From Nitrospinaceae bacterium (GTDB lineage: Bacteria; Nitrospinota; Nitrospinia; Nitrospinales; VA-1): a stretch of DNA of 10,315 nucleotides. Shown here piece by piece: positions 1-6,364 of the stretch (position 1 is its first letter; the number at the start of each line of letters is the position of its first letter). The position numbers were made by a program, and so were the translations under genes. Below the pieces are notes generated by a model. It made no database searches, was not told the origin of the DNA, and worked only from the letters and a program-made list of their open reading frames with translations. The DNA is taken from the NCBI GenBank assembly GCA_029261435.1, contig JAJDBI010000245.1, positions 1 through 10,315 of the forward strand. Direction: 5' to 3'.

Positions 1-163
1 TAGAAACATTGTCTGTCGCCATGGTCCAGTCGAGGGTAGGGGGCTCGGTTATTATGGACATGCGAAATACAGAACCGTCTGTTGAAGGAGACGGGTTACA
101 GCCAGTGAGAACTAAAATTACTACCAGCAACCATAAAGGAAAAATGAAAGCCTGTGATTTCAT
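1..163 (-). CDS. Lipoprotein, probable family 5 extracellular solute-binding protein (N-terminal part only)
   Basis: Read on the minus strand from the ATG at 163, this frame stays open for 54 codons to the window edge, so the rest lies outside. Residues 1-22 form a lipoprotein signal: Lys at 2, a hydrophobic stretch from about 5 to 19, and the lipobox LTGC with the lipidated Cys at 22. After a short Ser/Pro linker comes FRMSIITEPPTLDWTMATD (33-51). It resembles the first strand of peptide/nickel-binding ABC transporter proteins (SBP_bac_5, DppA/OppA type), which typically read 'L-R-x-x-x-x-x-E-P-x-T-L-D-P' here. In that family the protein is membrane-anchored outside the cytoplasm and delivers peptides or other solutes to an ABC permease. 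I see no good Shine-Dalgarno before the ATG. Lipoprotein: fairly sure. Family: likely, resting on about 20 residues. The overlapping plus-strand frame (3-284) has no recognisable features. Confidence 0.72.
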   Translation of the reverse strand, partial: MKSQAFIFPLWLLVVILVLTGCNPSPSTDGSVFRMSIITEPPTLDWTMATDNVS

Positions 164-368
164 TAGGATTTTTGTTTTCAAGTATTTAAAAATATCTCGT
201 ATTATGTCAGTTTTACTCCTCAAAAAACACTTTTACCGTCTAGTGAAACCTGGATCAGAGGACCGATACAATACGGTAAAATAAGGAATTTCCAAGTATT
301 TTCATTTAACTCTTTACTTTTCCCTGCACCTTTATAGAATGGAGTTTTTACCTAGTTCCGGGGCAGTT
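164..368. promoter_or_regulatory. Divergent intergenic region between the lipoprotein and LRR genes
   Basis: This AT-rich stretch separates two genes that point away from each other, so it must hold both promoters. I could not pick a convincing -35/-10 pair for either. A weak -10-like TATAGA lies at 333-338, just before the alternative LRR start at 339. The clearest structure is a perfect inverted repeat at 231-239 and 273-281, listed separately. Confidence 0.45.
231..281. repeat. Inverted repeat, 9-bp perfect arms, 33-nt spacer
   Basis: TTTTACCGT at 231-239 is the exact reverse complement of ACGGTAAAA at 273-281. The flanking bases do not extend the pairing. It sits between two divergent genes, so a paired operator for a regulator of either gene is possible, as is a long-loop RNA hairpin. 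The sequence matches no operator I know. Confidence 0.4.
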
Positions 369-1034
369 ATGGCAGAAGATATTTCTTATATCAGAAAATG
401 GATCAAGCGCGGCTTGAGTAAGGATAAGAAAACCCTCGATTTTTCCAACAGGGGGATTGATAACGAGATCGCCGCAGATCTGGCTGAAAACGTGGCTCTT
501 CCTGATATTGAAATCCTTTATATTCATACCAACAAAATCAAGGATTTGGGTGTGGAGGAATTGGCTCAGTCGGAGTTTTTTGAGCCTTTGAAAGAGCTTT
601 GGATGTATGAAAACAAGATCGGGGATGATGGCGCCAAGGCTTTGGCCGAGTCAGATGCTGTGACCCGATTGCGTTACCTTAGCTTATACACCAATAGGAT
701 TGGCGATGAGGGGGCTGTATCTTTGGCAAACTCTAAAAGCCTTTCCAAGCTTGAAAAGCTGGACCTTTCGTTTAATCGTATTGGCGACCTCGGAGCTGAG
801 GCCCTGGCTAATTCTACATGTCTTAAAAATTTAAAGGAATTGCATCTTGATGCCAACCGAATTGGCCTCAGGGGAATGCAGGCTCTGTCCGAACTCTCTG
901 GATTGCAAAACCTACAGATACTAAACCTGTCGTATAACCTGATCAATCCTCAAGGTCTGGAACTCTTGCATGAGTCCAAACGTTTGCAGGAATTGAATGG
1001 GGTGAATACGGACTATCCTCATATTGGTGGTTGA
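369..1034 (+). CDS. Leucine-rich-repeat protein, ribonuclease-inhibitor type (221 aa)
   Basis: The protein is almost wholly LRR. After a basic N-terminal segment (1-21) comes a 25-residue first unit beginning TLDFS (22-46). Six consecutive 27-residue units follow (47-208), then 13 residues that start another unit and stop. The typical unit reads L-x-x-L-x-L-x-x-N-x-I-G-D-x-G-A-x-x-L-A-x-S, the RI-like (LRR_6) class. That class builds a curved solenoid used for protein binding. There is no signal peptide, membrane segment or enzyme domain, so a cytoplasmic binding or scaffold role is likely; the partner is unknown. ATG 369 has GGGG 5 nt upstream and gives an N-terminus as long as that of the next gene. 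ATG 339 (231 aa) is in frame but has no ribosome site. The next gene, a clear paralogue, starts 3 nt after this stop. Confidence 0.85.
   Translation: MAEDISYIRKWIKRGLSKDKKTLDFSNRGIDNEIAADLAENVALPDIEILYIHTNKIKDLGVEELAQSEFFEPLKELWMYENKIGDDGAKALAESDAVTRLRYLSLYTNRIGDEGAVSLANSKSLSKLEKLDLSFNRIGDLGAEALANSTCLKNLKELHLDANRIGLRGMQALSELSGLQNLQILNLSYNLINPQGLELLHESKRLQELNGVNTDYPHIGG
507..992 (+). repeat. Six in-register 81-nt LRR coding units
   Basis: These bases encode six exact 27-residue leucine-rich units with no insertion or deletion between them (6 x 81 nt). The DNA has diverged, so the period shows mainly at the protein level. Confidence 0.8.
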
Positions 1035-1037
1035 TTG

Positions 1038-2516
1038 ATGCAGCCTGAAATAAAAGACCTGAATTTCATCCAGACTCTAAATGATAGATTGATCCGCAAG
1101 GACCCGGTTCTGGATCTCTCCTATGATCGAATGGGAGATGCTGGAATCGTTTTTTTGTGCCGAAATAAAGATTTATCCCACATCCAAAAACTGGATTTGA
1201 GTTGGAATGAAATTACAGATGCCGGACTGGCAGTTCTTGTTGGCACAGGCCCCTTGCCTGAGTTAAGACATCTTGTTCTCAATGCCAATCAGATTGGCGA
1301 TGAGGGAGCCAAAAGCCTGGCGCTTTCAAAAAACCTTCCCAATCTCGAAACCGTGGAGATGGTCAACAATCAGGTTGCCGATTTTGGTGCCTTGAGCCTT
1401 GTGAAGTCTCAGTCATTATTGAGCCTTCGGTTTATTGATTTGGAAATGAATAAGGTGGGACAACAGAAACTAACCCGGTTCCCGGACGGAGCGGTGGTTT
1501 CCAAACTTCGCGTCCTCAACCTTCGTCGCAACGTAGTAGGAGATGAAAGCCTTGCAGATTGGGCGCAGGCCGGTGCTTTTGAAAAGCTGGTTCAGTTGAA
1601 CCTGGGTTGGAATCAAATTACTGATCAGGGTGCCCGCATTCTTGCCCATTCTCCCACTTTAAGCCGGCTGGAAATTCTGGTGCTGGACTCCAATCATATT
1701 GGTGATCCCGGAGCTTTGGATATTTCCGGATCGAAGCATTTGAATAATCTTGCGCAACTGTATATGCAGGATAACAATTATAGCCGGACGGGAGAGATTG
1801 CTCTGCGAGTCATGCGATCAAGGATTTTGGTTCAAAAGAAGAGAACCGAAAATACACTCAACCTCAATGAGCAGAGATTGGATAACAAAGACATGGCCTC
1901 TTTAGCGCAATATGAAAAGCTGGATGGTGTCGTTTCTCTTTCTTTGCGGAATAACCATTTTGATTACCACGGAGTTCAAGACCTTGCCAATTCTCCGTTT
2001 CTCAAAAACCTGACCTCCTTGAATTTGATGAGCAATGCAGTGGGAGACAAAGGTCTTCTATTGCTGGCGGAATCTCCCAACCTGTCTCAACTGGAAAGTT
2101 TGAATCTGGAAAATACAGGGATCACAGCATTGGGGATCCTTGCTCTTTCTCAATCTCCACATCTAAGTCGATTAAAAGAATTGAACTTGAGTGGTAATGA
2201 TTTGAGAGAAAAGGGTCTGCATATTTTAGCCAAGTCCGGGAATTTCAAGAACCTGATTAAACTAAGAATCTCTGGTGTCCCTGTAGGGGACTCTGGATTT
2301 CTGGCACTTGTTCAGTCCAATACTTTGAGTCAGCTTGAAGAGCTGGAAGCCATGGGCAACACCATCACCCGAAAAAGTCTGGACTCAATGACAACCGCTT
2401 CAAAATTATCGCAATTAAAAAAGCTGGATCTTCGCCGTAATAAACTAAAAGAAGTGGATCTCATATTCCTGGCCGATACTCCTAAGTTTCAAGATTTAGA
2501 AGCCCTGAGGTTTTAA
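1038..2516 (+). CDS. Leucine-rich-repeat protein with two LRR modules (492 aa)
   Basis: This is a larger paralogue of the preceding gene, with the same 27-residue RI-like units. Module A has a short N-terminal segment, a 25-residue capping unit beginning VLDLS (24-48), seven full units (49-237) and a divergent eighth that runs into a basic linker (238-272, with RSRILVQKKR inside). Module B repeats the plan: a 25-residue cap beginning TLNLN (273-297), seven full units (298-486) and the start of another (LEALRF). It looks like an internal duplication of a cap-plus-seven module. The unit at 130-156 is degenerate after its first half. No signal peptide, membrane helix or catalytic domain is visible, so the protein is probably cytoplasmic and binds other proteins. 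The start is ATG 1038, 3 nt after the upstream TGA; a TTG directly before it (1035) is an in-frame alternative. The tight junction implies translational coupling. Partner and process are unknown. Confidence 0.88.
   Translation: MQPEIKDLNFIQTLNDRLIRKDPVLDLSYDRMGDAGIVFLCRNKDLSHIQKLDLSWNEITDAGLAVLVGTGPLPELRHLVLNANQIGDEGAKSLALSKNLPNLETVEMVNNQVADFGALSLVKSQSLLSLRFIDLEMNKVGQQKLTRFPDGAVVSKLRVLNLRRNVVGDESLADWAQAGAFEKLVQLNLGWNQITDQGARILAHSPTLSRLEILVLDSNHIGDPGALDISGSKHLNNLAQLYMQDNNYSRTGEIALRVMRSRILVQKKRTENTLNLNEQRLDNKDMASLAQYEKLDGVVSLSLRNNHFDYHGVQDLANSPFLKNLTSLNLMSNAVGDKGLLLLAESPNLSQLESLNLENTGITALGILALSQSPHLSRLKELNLSGNDLREKGLHILAKSGNFKNLIKLRISGVPVGDSGFLALVQSNTLSQLEELEAMGNTITRKSLDSMTTASKLSQLKKLDLRRNKLKEVDLIFLADTPKFQDLEALRF
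1182..1748 (+). repeat. Seven in-register 81-nt LRR units, module A
   Basis: Seven 27-residue leucine-rich units follow each other without indels (7 x 81 nt). The fourth, residues 130-156, has lost the G-A-x-x-L-A half of the consensus but keeps its length. Confidence 0.8.
1929..2495 (+). repeat. Seven in-register 81-nt LRR units, module B
   Basis: A second set of exactly seven 27-residue units follows its own 25-residue cap. Equal unit number and cap length in modules A and B argue for duplication of a whole module rather than unit-by-unit growth. Confidence 0.8.
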
Positions 2517-2564
2517 TAGTTGTAGCTGGTAGGGTGAGAGGAGCTTTTGAGAGAAGTATTGTTA

Positions 2565-3782
2565 TTAATTTTTACCAGCGTCGATGGCGCTGTTAAAAAA
2601 AGTAAAGAGATTTTCCAGTCGCGCTAGAAGATCTTTTTCTTCCAGCGGGTGAATGCGGAAAGATACTGCTCCGGCATGACCCCCTCCGCCCATGTAAAGA
2701 TCGCCAAATAATTCTTTGATCTTGTCTTCACCAGTGCGAAGATCCACGCCAGAAAAATCTACAGCCCTGCGAATTTTGATGAAAATACAATCTTGAGCCT
2801 CGGCATTTTTTCCCTCAAAAATTATCACTCCGGCATGTCCGGATTTTTCCGGTACCGAGTTTAGAAGTAAACCCATGATATCGACAAACCAGTCTGACTC
2901 AAAGGGCTGGCAGGTCCCTTTCACTTCCTGATGGGTAGACGGAAGGAGACTTAAAAACCCCATATTGCCCTTACTTTCAATGCGGGTGTTTAATAAGTTT
3001 AAGCAGCTTTCCTGGTCTTCTGTCAGTTTGTTCAGGTAATCCAGAACTTGAGTGGGGTCACCAAATTTTGAAGTTCGACAATCCTCTGTTCTTTTTTCAT
3101 CAGAGTCTCTCCAACGAGTAATATTTTTCAACTGATCCCCGAGTTTTTGCATCCAGTGGTCGTAGTCTTCCCTGTAATGGATTACTTTGCCTCCCACGGT
3201 GTCACCCAGTATTCCTGTTATCAGTCCAAGAATAATATTGCGTTGGCTGAAGGGGTTGGGTCTTTCCGGGTTTTTATCGTAAAGCAGTTCGAGAACGTTT
3301 CCAATGATTTCGGTGTTGGCATTGGCATTGCGAAACAGCTTGATGCCATAATCGGTTAATTCCTCGCTGTCTGCTCCGAAGTGATGGTCAATTTCTACGA
3401 CGTTGGGTTTTCTCGATAATATGTGTTTTGAGATATGGGGGTAAAACGGGACCAGTTTTGTGTTGGCGGTATCACAAAAAATAACAGCTTCAATTTCATC
3501 CTTAACGGAGTCAATATCTTCCTGAGTTCTGAGAATGCGGATGGAGTTGTAGTGGATGATTTTTTCAAAAAAATCCAGGTTATCTCCAAGCGGTTCAGGA
3601 ATGACCAGAAAAACTTTTTTGTCCAACTGGTCCAGATAAAGGGAAAGGGATAACATTGACCCCACTGAATCAGGATCGATATCTCCGCTGAACAAAAAAC
3701 TATTACTGGAATTAATCAAATCGACAGCTTCACTCAGGTTGGTATCCCAAGCTGACCCGTCAATAGGCTTTTTTTCTTTCAT
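2565..3782 (-). CDS. DHH/DHHA1-family phosphoesterase, NrnA-like (405 aa)
   Basis: DHH-family enzymes use Mn ions to hydrolyse phosphoester bonds; relatives include NrnA (nanoRNA and pAp hydrolysis), RecJ and c-di-AMP phosphodiesterases. Visible motifs are: motif I, GDIDPDSVGS (33-42); motif II, CDTA (103-106); the signature DHH in EIDHHFG (130-136); motif IV, GILGDT with Asp 194; and the DHHA1 substrate motif GGGGHAG (365-371) near the C-terminus. In NrnA-like proteins motif I begins with a metal-binding His (H-x-x-P-D-x-D). Here the aligned residue is Ser 32, so metal site or activity may differ. At 405 aa it is longer than a typical NrnA (about 310-340), with extra sequence between the two domains (about 208-290). 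There is no signal peptide, so it should be cytoplasmic. It converges on the LRR genes, 48 nt apart, and has its own strong promoter. Substrate cannot be told from sequence. Confidence 0.9.
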   Translation of the reverse strand: MKEKKPIDGSAWDTNLSEAVDLINSSNSFLFSGDIDPDSVGSMLSLSLYLDQLDKKVFLVIPEPLGDNLDFFEKIIHYNSIRILRTQEDIDSVKDEIEAVIFCDTANTKLVPFYPHISKHILSRKPNVVEIDHHFGADSEELTDYGIKLFRNANANTEIIGNVLELLYDKNPERPNPFSQRNIILGLITGILGDTVGGKVIHYREDYDHWMQKLGDQLKNITRWRDSDEKRTEDCRTSKFGDPTQVLDYLNKLTEDQESCLNLLNTRIESKGNMGFLSLLPSTHQEVKGTCQPFESDWFVDIMGLLLNSVPEKSGHAGVIIFEGKNAEAQDCIFIKIRRAVDFSGVDLRTGEDKIKELFGDLYMGGGGHAGAVSFRIHPLEEKDLLARLENLFTFFNSAIDAGKN

Positions 3783-3821
3783 TAGACTTTTAAACTAGGT
3801 TTATCTAAAGGTTAAGTGAAT

Positions 3822-3851
3822 ATTATAGAGGGTTTTTCGAGGGCTTGACAA
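3822..3851 (-). promoter_or_regulatory. Sigma70-like promoter for the DHH phosphoesterase gene
   Basis: On the minus strand, TTGTCA (3851-3846, five of six consensus bases) is followed after 18 nt by a perfect TATAAT (3827-3822). Transcription should start near 3815, leaving a leader of roughly 33 nt before the ATG at 3782. It is the best promoter match I found in the window. Confidence 0.7.
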
Positions 3852-3948
3852 ATAAATTTAATGAATTCAATGCAAAGTAGAGGAATTCTTCCCGGGGGGG
3901 GATGCCTGGTGATGACTAGGTATTTAATATGATTTTTGGGATAAAGGC

Positions 3949-4365
3949 CTAGCTGAACCCGGGATCGTCATCAAATATTTCGTTATAATCTTCTTTTAAC
4001 TCATGGTCCGATGCGGGACGGCACCAATCGAAATCGGGGTCGTCATCGGCATCGTCCAGCGCCTGTTTTTCGGCTTTGCTCACCTCATCGGTGAAGTCTT
4101 TCATACCCAGTTCTGTGAAGTCCTGACCCCCACATTGGCATTCCGATTCGCCATTTACGAAATCGGTCTCATTCTTGAGCAATAAAGCTCTTTGACATGA
4201 GTTGCAGACATGACCTTGATGCGTGGCGGTCAAATTGTAGGCCATCATGTTTTCCCGGCACTGATTGCATATTGCGGGCATACCGGGATTGTATTCAGAA
4301 ATCAGGTTTTCAAGCCCGCAACCTCCGCATTCTACCAAAAGGTCGAAAGGAGTTTTCAGTTTCAT
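3949..4365 (-). CDS. Double zinc-ribbon protein with acidic C-terminus (138 aa)
   Basis: Eight cysteines form four paired knuckles: C13-x2-C16, C33-x2-C36, C54-x2-C57 and C76-x-C78. The spacing fits two successive zinc ribbons (13/16 with 33/36, then 54/57 with 76/78), each probably binding one Zn or Fe ion. From about residue 84 the chain becomes very acidic, with Asp/Glu runs such as DDADDDPDFDW and a final DDDPGFS. There is no signal peptide or membrane segment. I do not recognise the family. Zinc ribbons of this kind serve in nucleic-acid binding, protein contact or, when they hold iron, electron transfer. The gene starts 6 nt after the stop of the ferritin-like gene with no Shine-Dalgarno of its own, so the two are likely translated together and may act together. 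A region of 166 nt follows before the next gene. Confidence 0.8.
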   Translation of the reverse strand: MKLKTPFDLLVECGGCGLENLISEYNPGMPAICNQCRENMMAYNLTATHQGHVCNSCQRALLLKNETDFVNGESECQCGGQDFTELGMKDFTDEVSKAEKQALDDADDDPDFDWCRPASDHELKEDYNEIFDDDPGFS

Positions 4366-4371
4366 GGCAGG

Positions 4372-4740
4372 TTATGAATTTGAGTCATCGGGAAAAATTT
4401 TTGACATATCCCCCATTTTTTCCATAGCTTCTTCTTTAGACATTTTAGTAATATCTATGCCCATTTCTGCTAATGCTCCAGAGAAGGGGCATTTGCTGGC
4501 TCCACTCTTAGGCTCTTCTCCTTCGACAGCCGGTGCAGGCTTCTCAGTTTCGATTTCCCCCGCTTCAGCCATAATCACCCAATGCATGGACTCAATCGTC
4601 TGTGCTTTATCGGCAGTTATTTTTTCAAGGGATTCTTTGGTTTCTGGATGCTTCACCATAGCGGTAGCTTCCTTGTATTTTTCCAAGGCTTTTTTCTCAA
4701 ATTCAACGGCTTCTCTCAATGCCGCAGCAGAATTAGACAT
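4372..4740 (-). CDS. Short ferritin/rubrerythrin-like two-helix protein (122 aa)
   Basis: Residues 5-60 look like two antiparallel helices of the ferritin-like type. Helix one carries E13, E15, E20 and E24 in AVEFEKKALEKYKEA; helix two ends in an E-x-x-H motif (E50-SM-H53). This pattern recalls one half of the rubrerythrin four-helix di-iron bundle, so the protein would have to dimerise to build a full bundle. A Pro/Glu-rich linker (about 62-80) leads to KCPFSGALAEMGIDITKMS (83-101) and a short amphipathic helix rich in Met and Lys. I do not recognise this tail; its single Cys-Pro could bind metal or haem. ATG 4740 is chosen because AGGAGA lies 7 nt upstream; an in-frame TTG at 4758 would add six residues but lies upstream of that site. 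It is the first gene of a two-gene unit with the zinc-ribbon gene. Iron or redox function is inferred from the helices and their weak motifs; an unrelated helical hairpin remains possible. Confidence 0.78.
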   Translation of the reverse strand: MSNSAAALREAVEFEKKALEKYKEATAMVKHPETKESLEKITADKAQTIESMHWVIMAEAGEIETEKPAPAVEGEEPKSGASKCPFSGALAEMGIDITKMSKEEAMEKMGDMSKIFPDDSNS

Positions 4741-4758
4741 TGTCGGGTCTCCTGACAA
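4740..4758 (-). promoter_or_regulatory. Hairpin covering the ribosome site of the ferritin-like gene
   Basis: In the minus-strand transcript, UUGUC (4758-4754) pairs with GACAA (4744-4740). After one A/C mismatch, GG (4752-4751) pairs with CC (4747-4746), leaving the loop AGA. The stem and loop contain the whole AGGAGA ribosome site (4753-4748) and the first base of the AUG. This could damp translation, but the stem is short. Confidence 0.35.
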
Positions 4759-4901
4759 AATTAATGGGCTTACTTAACATATATTTTAATGGAACATCAA
4801 AAATATACCAAATCCTTTCGTCAAATAGCAATAACCTTATCTATTAAATAGCAAATCTGCACCATATTGCGAGAACAGATGAAACCTGACATAATGCGCT
4901 C
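4741..4901. promoter_or_regulatory. Divergent intergenic region, ferritin-like unit versus haem oxidase operon
   Basis: An AT-rich region that must drive transcription both ways. The rightward promoter is identifiable (4867-4895). For the leftward unit I see only fragments, such as TTGACG at 4829-4824 on minus, without a well-spaced -10. I found no clear operator dyad, for example of Fur type. Confidence 0.5.
4867..4895 (+). promoter_or_regulatory. Predicted promoter of the haem oxidase operon, giving a leaderless mRNA
   Basis: TTGCGA (4867-4872, four of six consensus bases) and CATAAT (4890-4895, five of six) are separated by 17 nt. Only six bases lie between the -10 box and the ATG at 4902. 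A normal start site would therefore fall on or next to the start codon, which also has no Shine-Dalgarno before it. Confidence 0.5.
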
Positions 4902-6326
4902 ATGAAAAAAATCGTTATTATAGGGGGCGGAATCGCCGGGTTGGCGGCGGCTTACCGTATCCAGAAAGAGATATCAGAAGGGGCCGCGCTGGAATGTGTC
5001 CTGCTTGAGGGCGGAGATCGTTTTGGTGGAAAAATAGCCACAGAAAGATCTGACGGGTTTGTCATCGAGAGAGGGCCTGACTCCTTTATTTCGCAAAAGC
5101 CTGCGGCTATTCAGTTATGCCAACAATTGGGCCTTGGAGGCCATCTCGTATCAACGAACCCAGGAGCTCCCAACACCTACGTGTATACCGGAGGCAAGCT
5201 GGTGACCATGCCAGATGGCTTGAGCTTGATGATTCCCACCAAGTTTTTGCCGTTTGCTTTCACGCCTCTGTTCAGCCTGTCGGGAAAAATCCGCATGGCG
5301 TTCGATCTATTGATCCCAAGAAAAGACGATGAAAGTGATGAAAGTCTGGCTTCATTTGTTCGTCGACGGATGGGGGAGGAAGCGTTGAGAAAAATGGCAG
5401 AGCCCATGCTGGCTGGCATTTATGCCAGCGACCCTGAGACCATGAGCATTGGGAGCACCTTCCCCATGTTTGTTGAAACAGAACGTAAATACAGGTCTCT
5501 GATTTTAGGAATGCTGGCTCGAAAAAAAGCCATGCTCCTGAACGCCAGTAAACGCCCTAAAAGTAATTACAGTTTGTTCATGACCTTGAAGGATGGTCTG
5601 GGAGAAATGGTCGAAGCGGTGATTAATAAATCTCCTGACATCCAATTTCAGTCCGGGGCAAGGGTTGAATCCATTGCCGGTAAAGAGGATGACTGGTCTG
5701 TACGTTTAGAAGGCGGTGGCGAGCAGAAGGCCGATGCGTTAATACTGGCCACGCCCGGCCATATCACAGCCCGGTTTCTGCAAACGGTCACGCCCAAAGC
5801 AGCCGAACTTTTAAAGCAGATCAAATATGTTTCCACTGCCACGGTGACGATTGCTTACAAAAAAGAAGGATTTTCCCACGCCCTGGATGGGTTTGGGTTT
5901 GTTGTGCCTAAATGCGAAGGACGTAGTATTCTCGCTTGCACCTGGACCTCATCAAAATTTCCGCACAGGGCTCCTGATGGACATGTCATGCTTCGCTGTT
6001 ATCTGGGAGGCGCTCTGCAGGAAGACATCGCCGAAAAAGATGAAGAAACCATGGCCAATCTTGTCAAACAAGACCTGAAGGAAATAATGGGAGTCACAGA
6101 AGAGCCGGTATTCTGCAAAGTTTTCCACAATAGAAAATCCAATGTGCAATACCAGGTGAACCATTCGCAGCGTATTGATACGATCATGCAGGAACTGCAA
6201 AAGGGCCTTTTTCTGGCAGGCAGTGCTTATCGTGGGATTGGGATACCCGATTGTATTCAGAGTGGAACCCAGTCTGCCGAGTCGGCGATTGAACTGCTGC
6301 TGGGGAAATCCAAAGCGGAAACTTAG
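4902..6326 (+). CDS. hemG: Protoporphyrinogen oxidase, HemY type (474 aa)
   Basis: This FAD enzyme oxidises protoporphyrinogen IX to protoporphyrin IX, or coproporphyrinogen III in the coproporphyrin branch, late in haem synthesis, using oxygen. The N-terminus holds the dinucleotide-binding loop GGGIAG (8-13) and then an acidic residue in LLEGGDRFGGKI. It continues with the family block ERGPDSFISQKP, which lies near the flavin. The C-terminus has the typical flavin-binding end LFLAGSAYRGIGIPDCI (436-452) followed by QSGTQSAESA. Length matches the family (about 450-480). There is no signal peptide; homologues sit on the cytoplasmic face of the membrane. The gene is called hemY in many species and differs from the menaquinone-linked HemG of E. 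coli. ATG 4902 is the only good start and lacks a Shine-Dalgarno. It leads an apparent operon with the FIST gene 38 nt downstream. Whether it serves the protoporphyrin or coproporphyrin route cannot be told from this window. Confidence 0.95.
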   Translation: MKKIVIIGGGIAGLAAAYRIQKEISEGAALECVLLEGGDRFGGKIATERSDGFVIERGPDSFISQKPAAIQLCQQLGLGGHLVSTNPGAPNTYVYTGGKLVTMPDGLSLMIPTKFLPFAFTPLFSLSGKIRMAFDLLIPRKDDESDESLASFVRRRMGEEALRKMAEPMLAGIYASDPETMSIGSTFPMFVETERKYRSLILGMLARKKAMLLNASKRPKSNYSLFMTLKDGLGEMVEAVINKSPDIQFQSGARVESIAGKEDDWSVRLEGGGEQKADALILATPGHITARFLQTVTPKAAELLKQIKYVSTATVTIAYKKEGFSHALDGFGFVVPKCEGRSILACTWTSSKFPHRAPDGHVMLRCYLGGALQEDIAEKDEETMANLVKQDLKEIMGVTEEPVFCKVFHNRKSNVQYQVNHSQRIDTIMQELQKGLFLAGSAYRGIGIPDCIQSGTQSAESAIELLLGKSKAET

Positions 6327-6364
6327 CATCTAACATCCAAAACTAATAAAAAAAGGAGTTTTTC

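Noticed and set aside
3..284. Plus-strand open frame reaching the left edge
   Set aside because: It shows no recognisable domain, and the minus strand of the same bases encodes a convincing lipoprotein signal and binding-protein start.
507..2495. 81-nt periodicity considered as a CRISPR or tandem DNA repeat
   Set aside because: The period reflects 27-residue leucine-rich units in open frames. The DNA copies are not identical and have no spacer structure.
2525..2579. Inverted repeat GCTGGTA/TACCAGC between the LRR and DHH genes, a possible two-way terminator
   Set aside because: The arms are only 7 bp with a 41-nt loop, no T-run follows, and one arm lies inside the DHH coding end.
4265..4777. 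170-codon plus-strand frame
   Set aside because: It is antisense to the ferritin-like and zinc-ribbon genes, which have clear motifs and a ribosome site. Its Ser/Ala-rich product looks like a shadow.
5952..6329. 125-codon minus-strand frame
   Set aside because: It lies wholly opposite the C-terminal half of the haem oxidase, which matches its family to the end.
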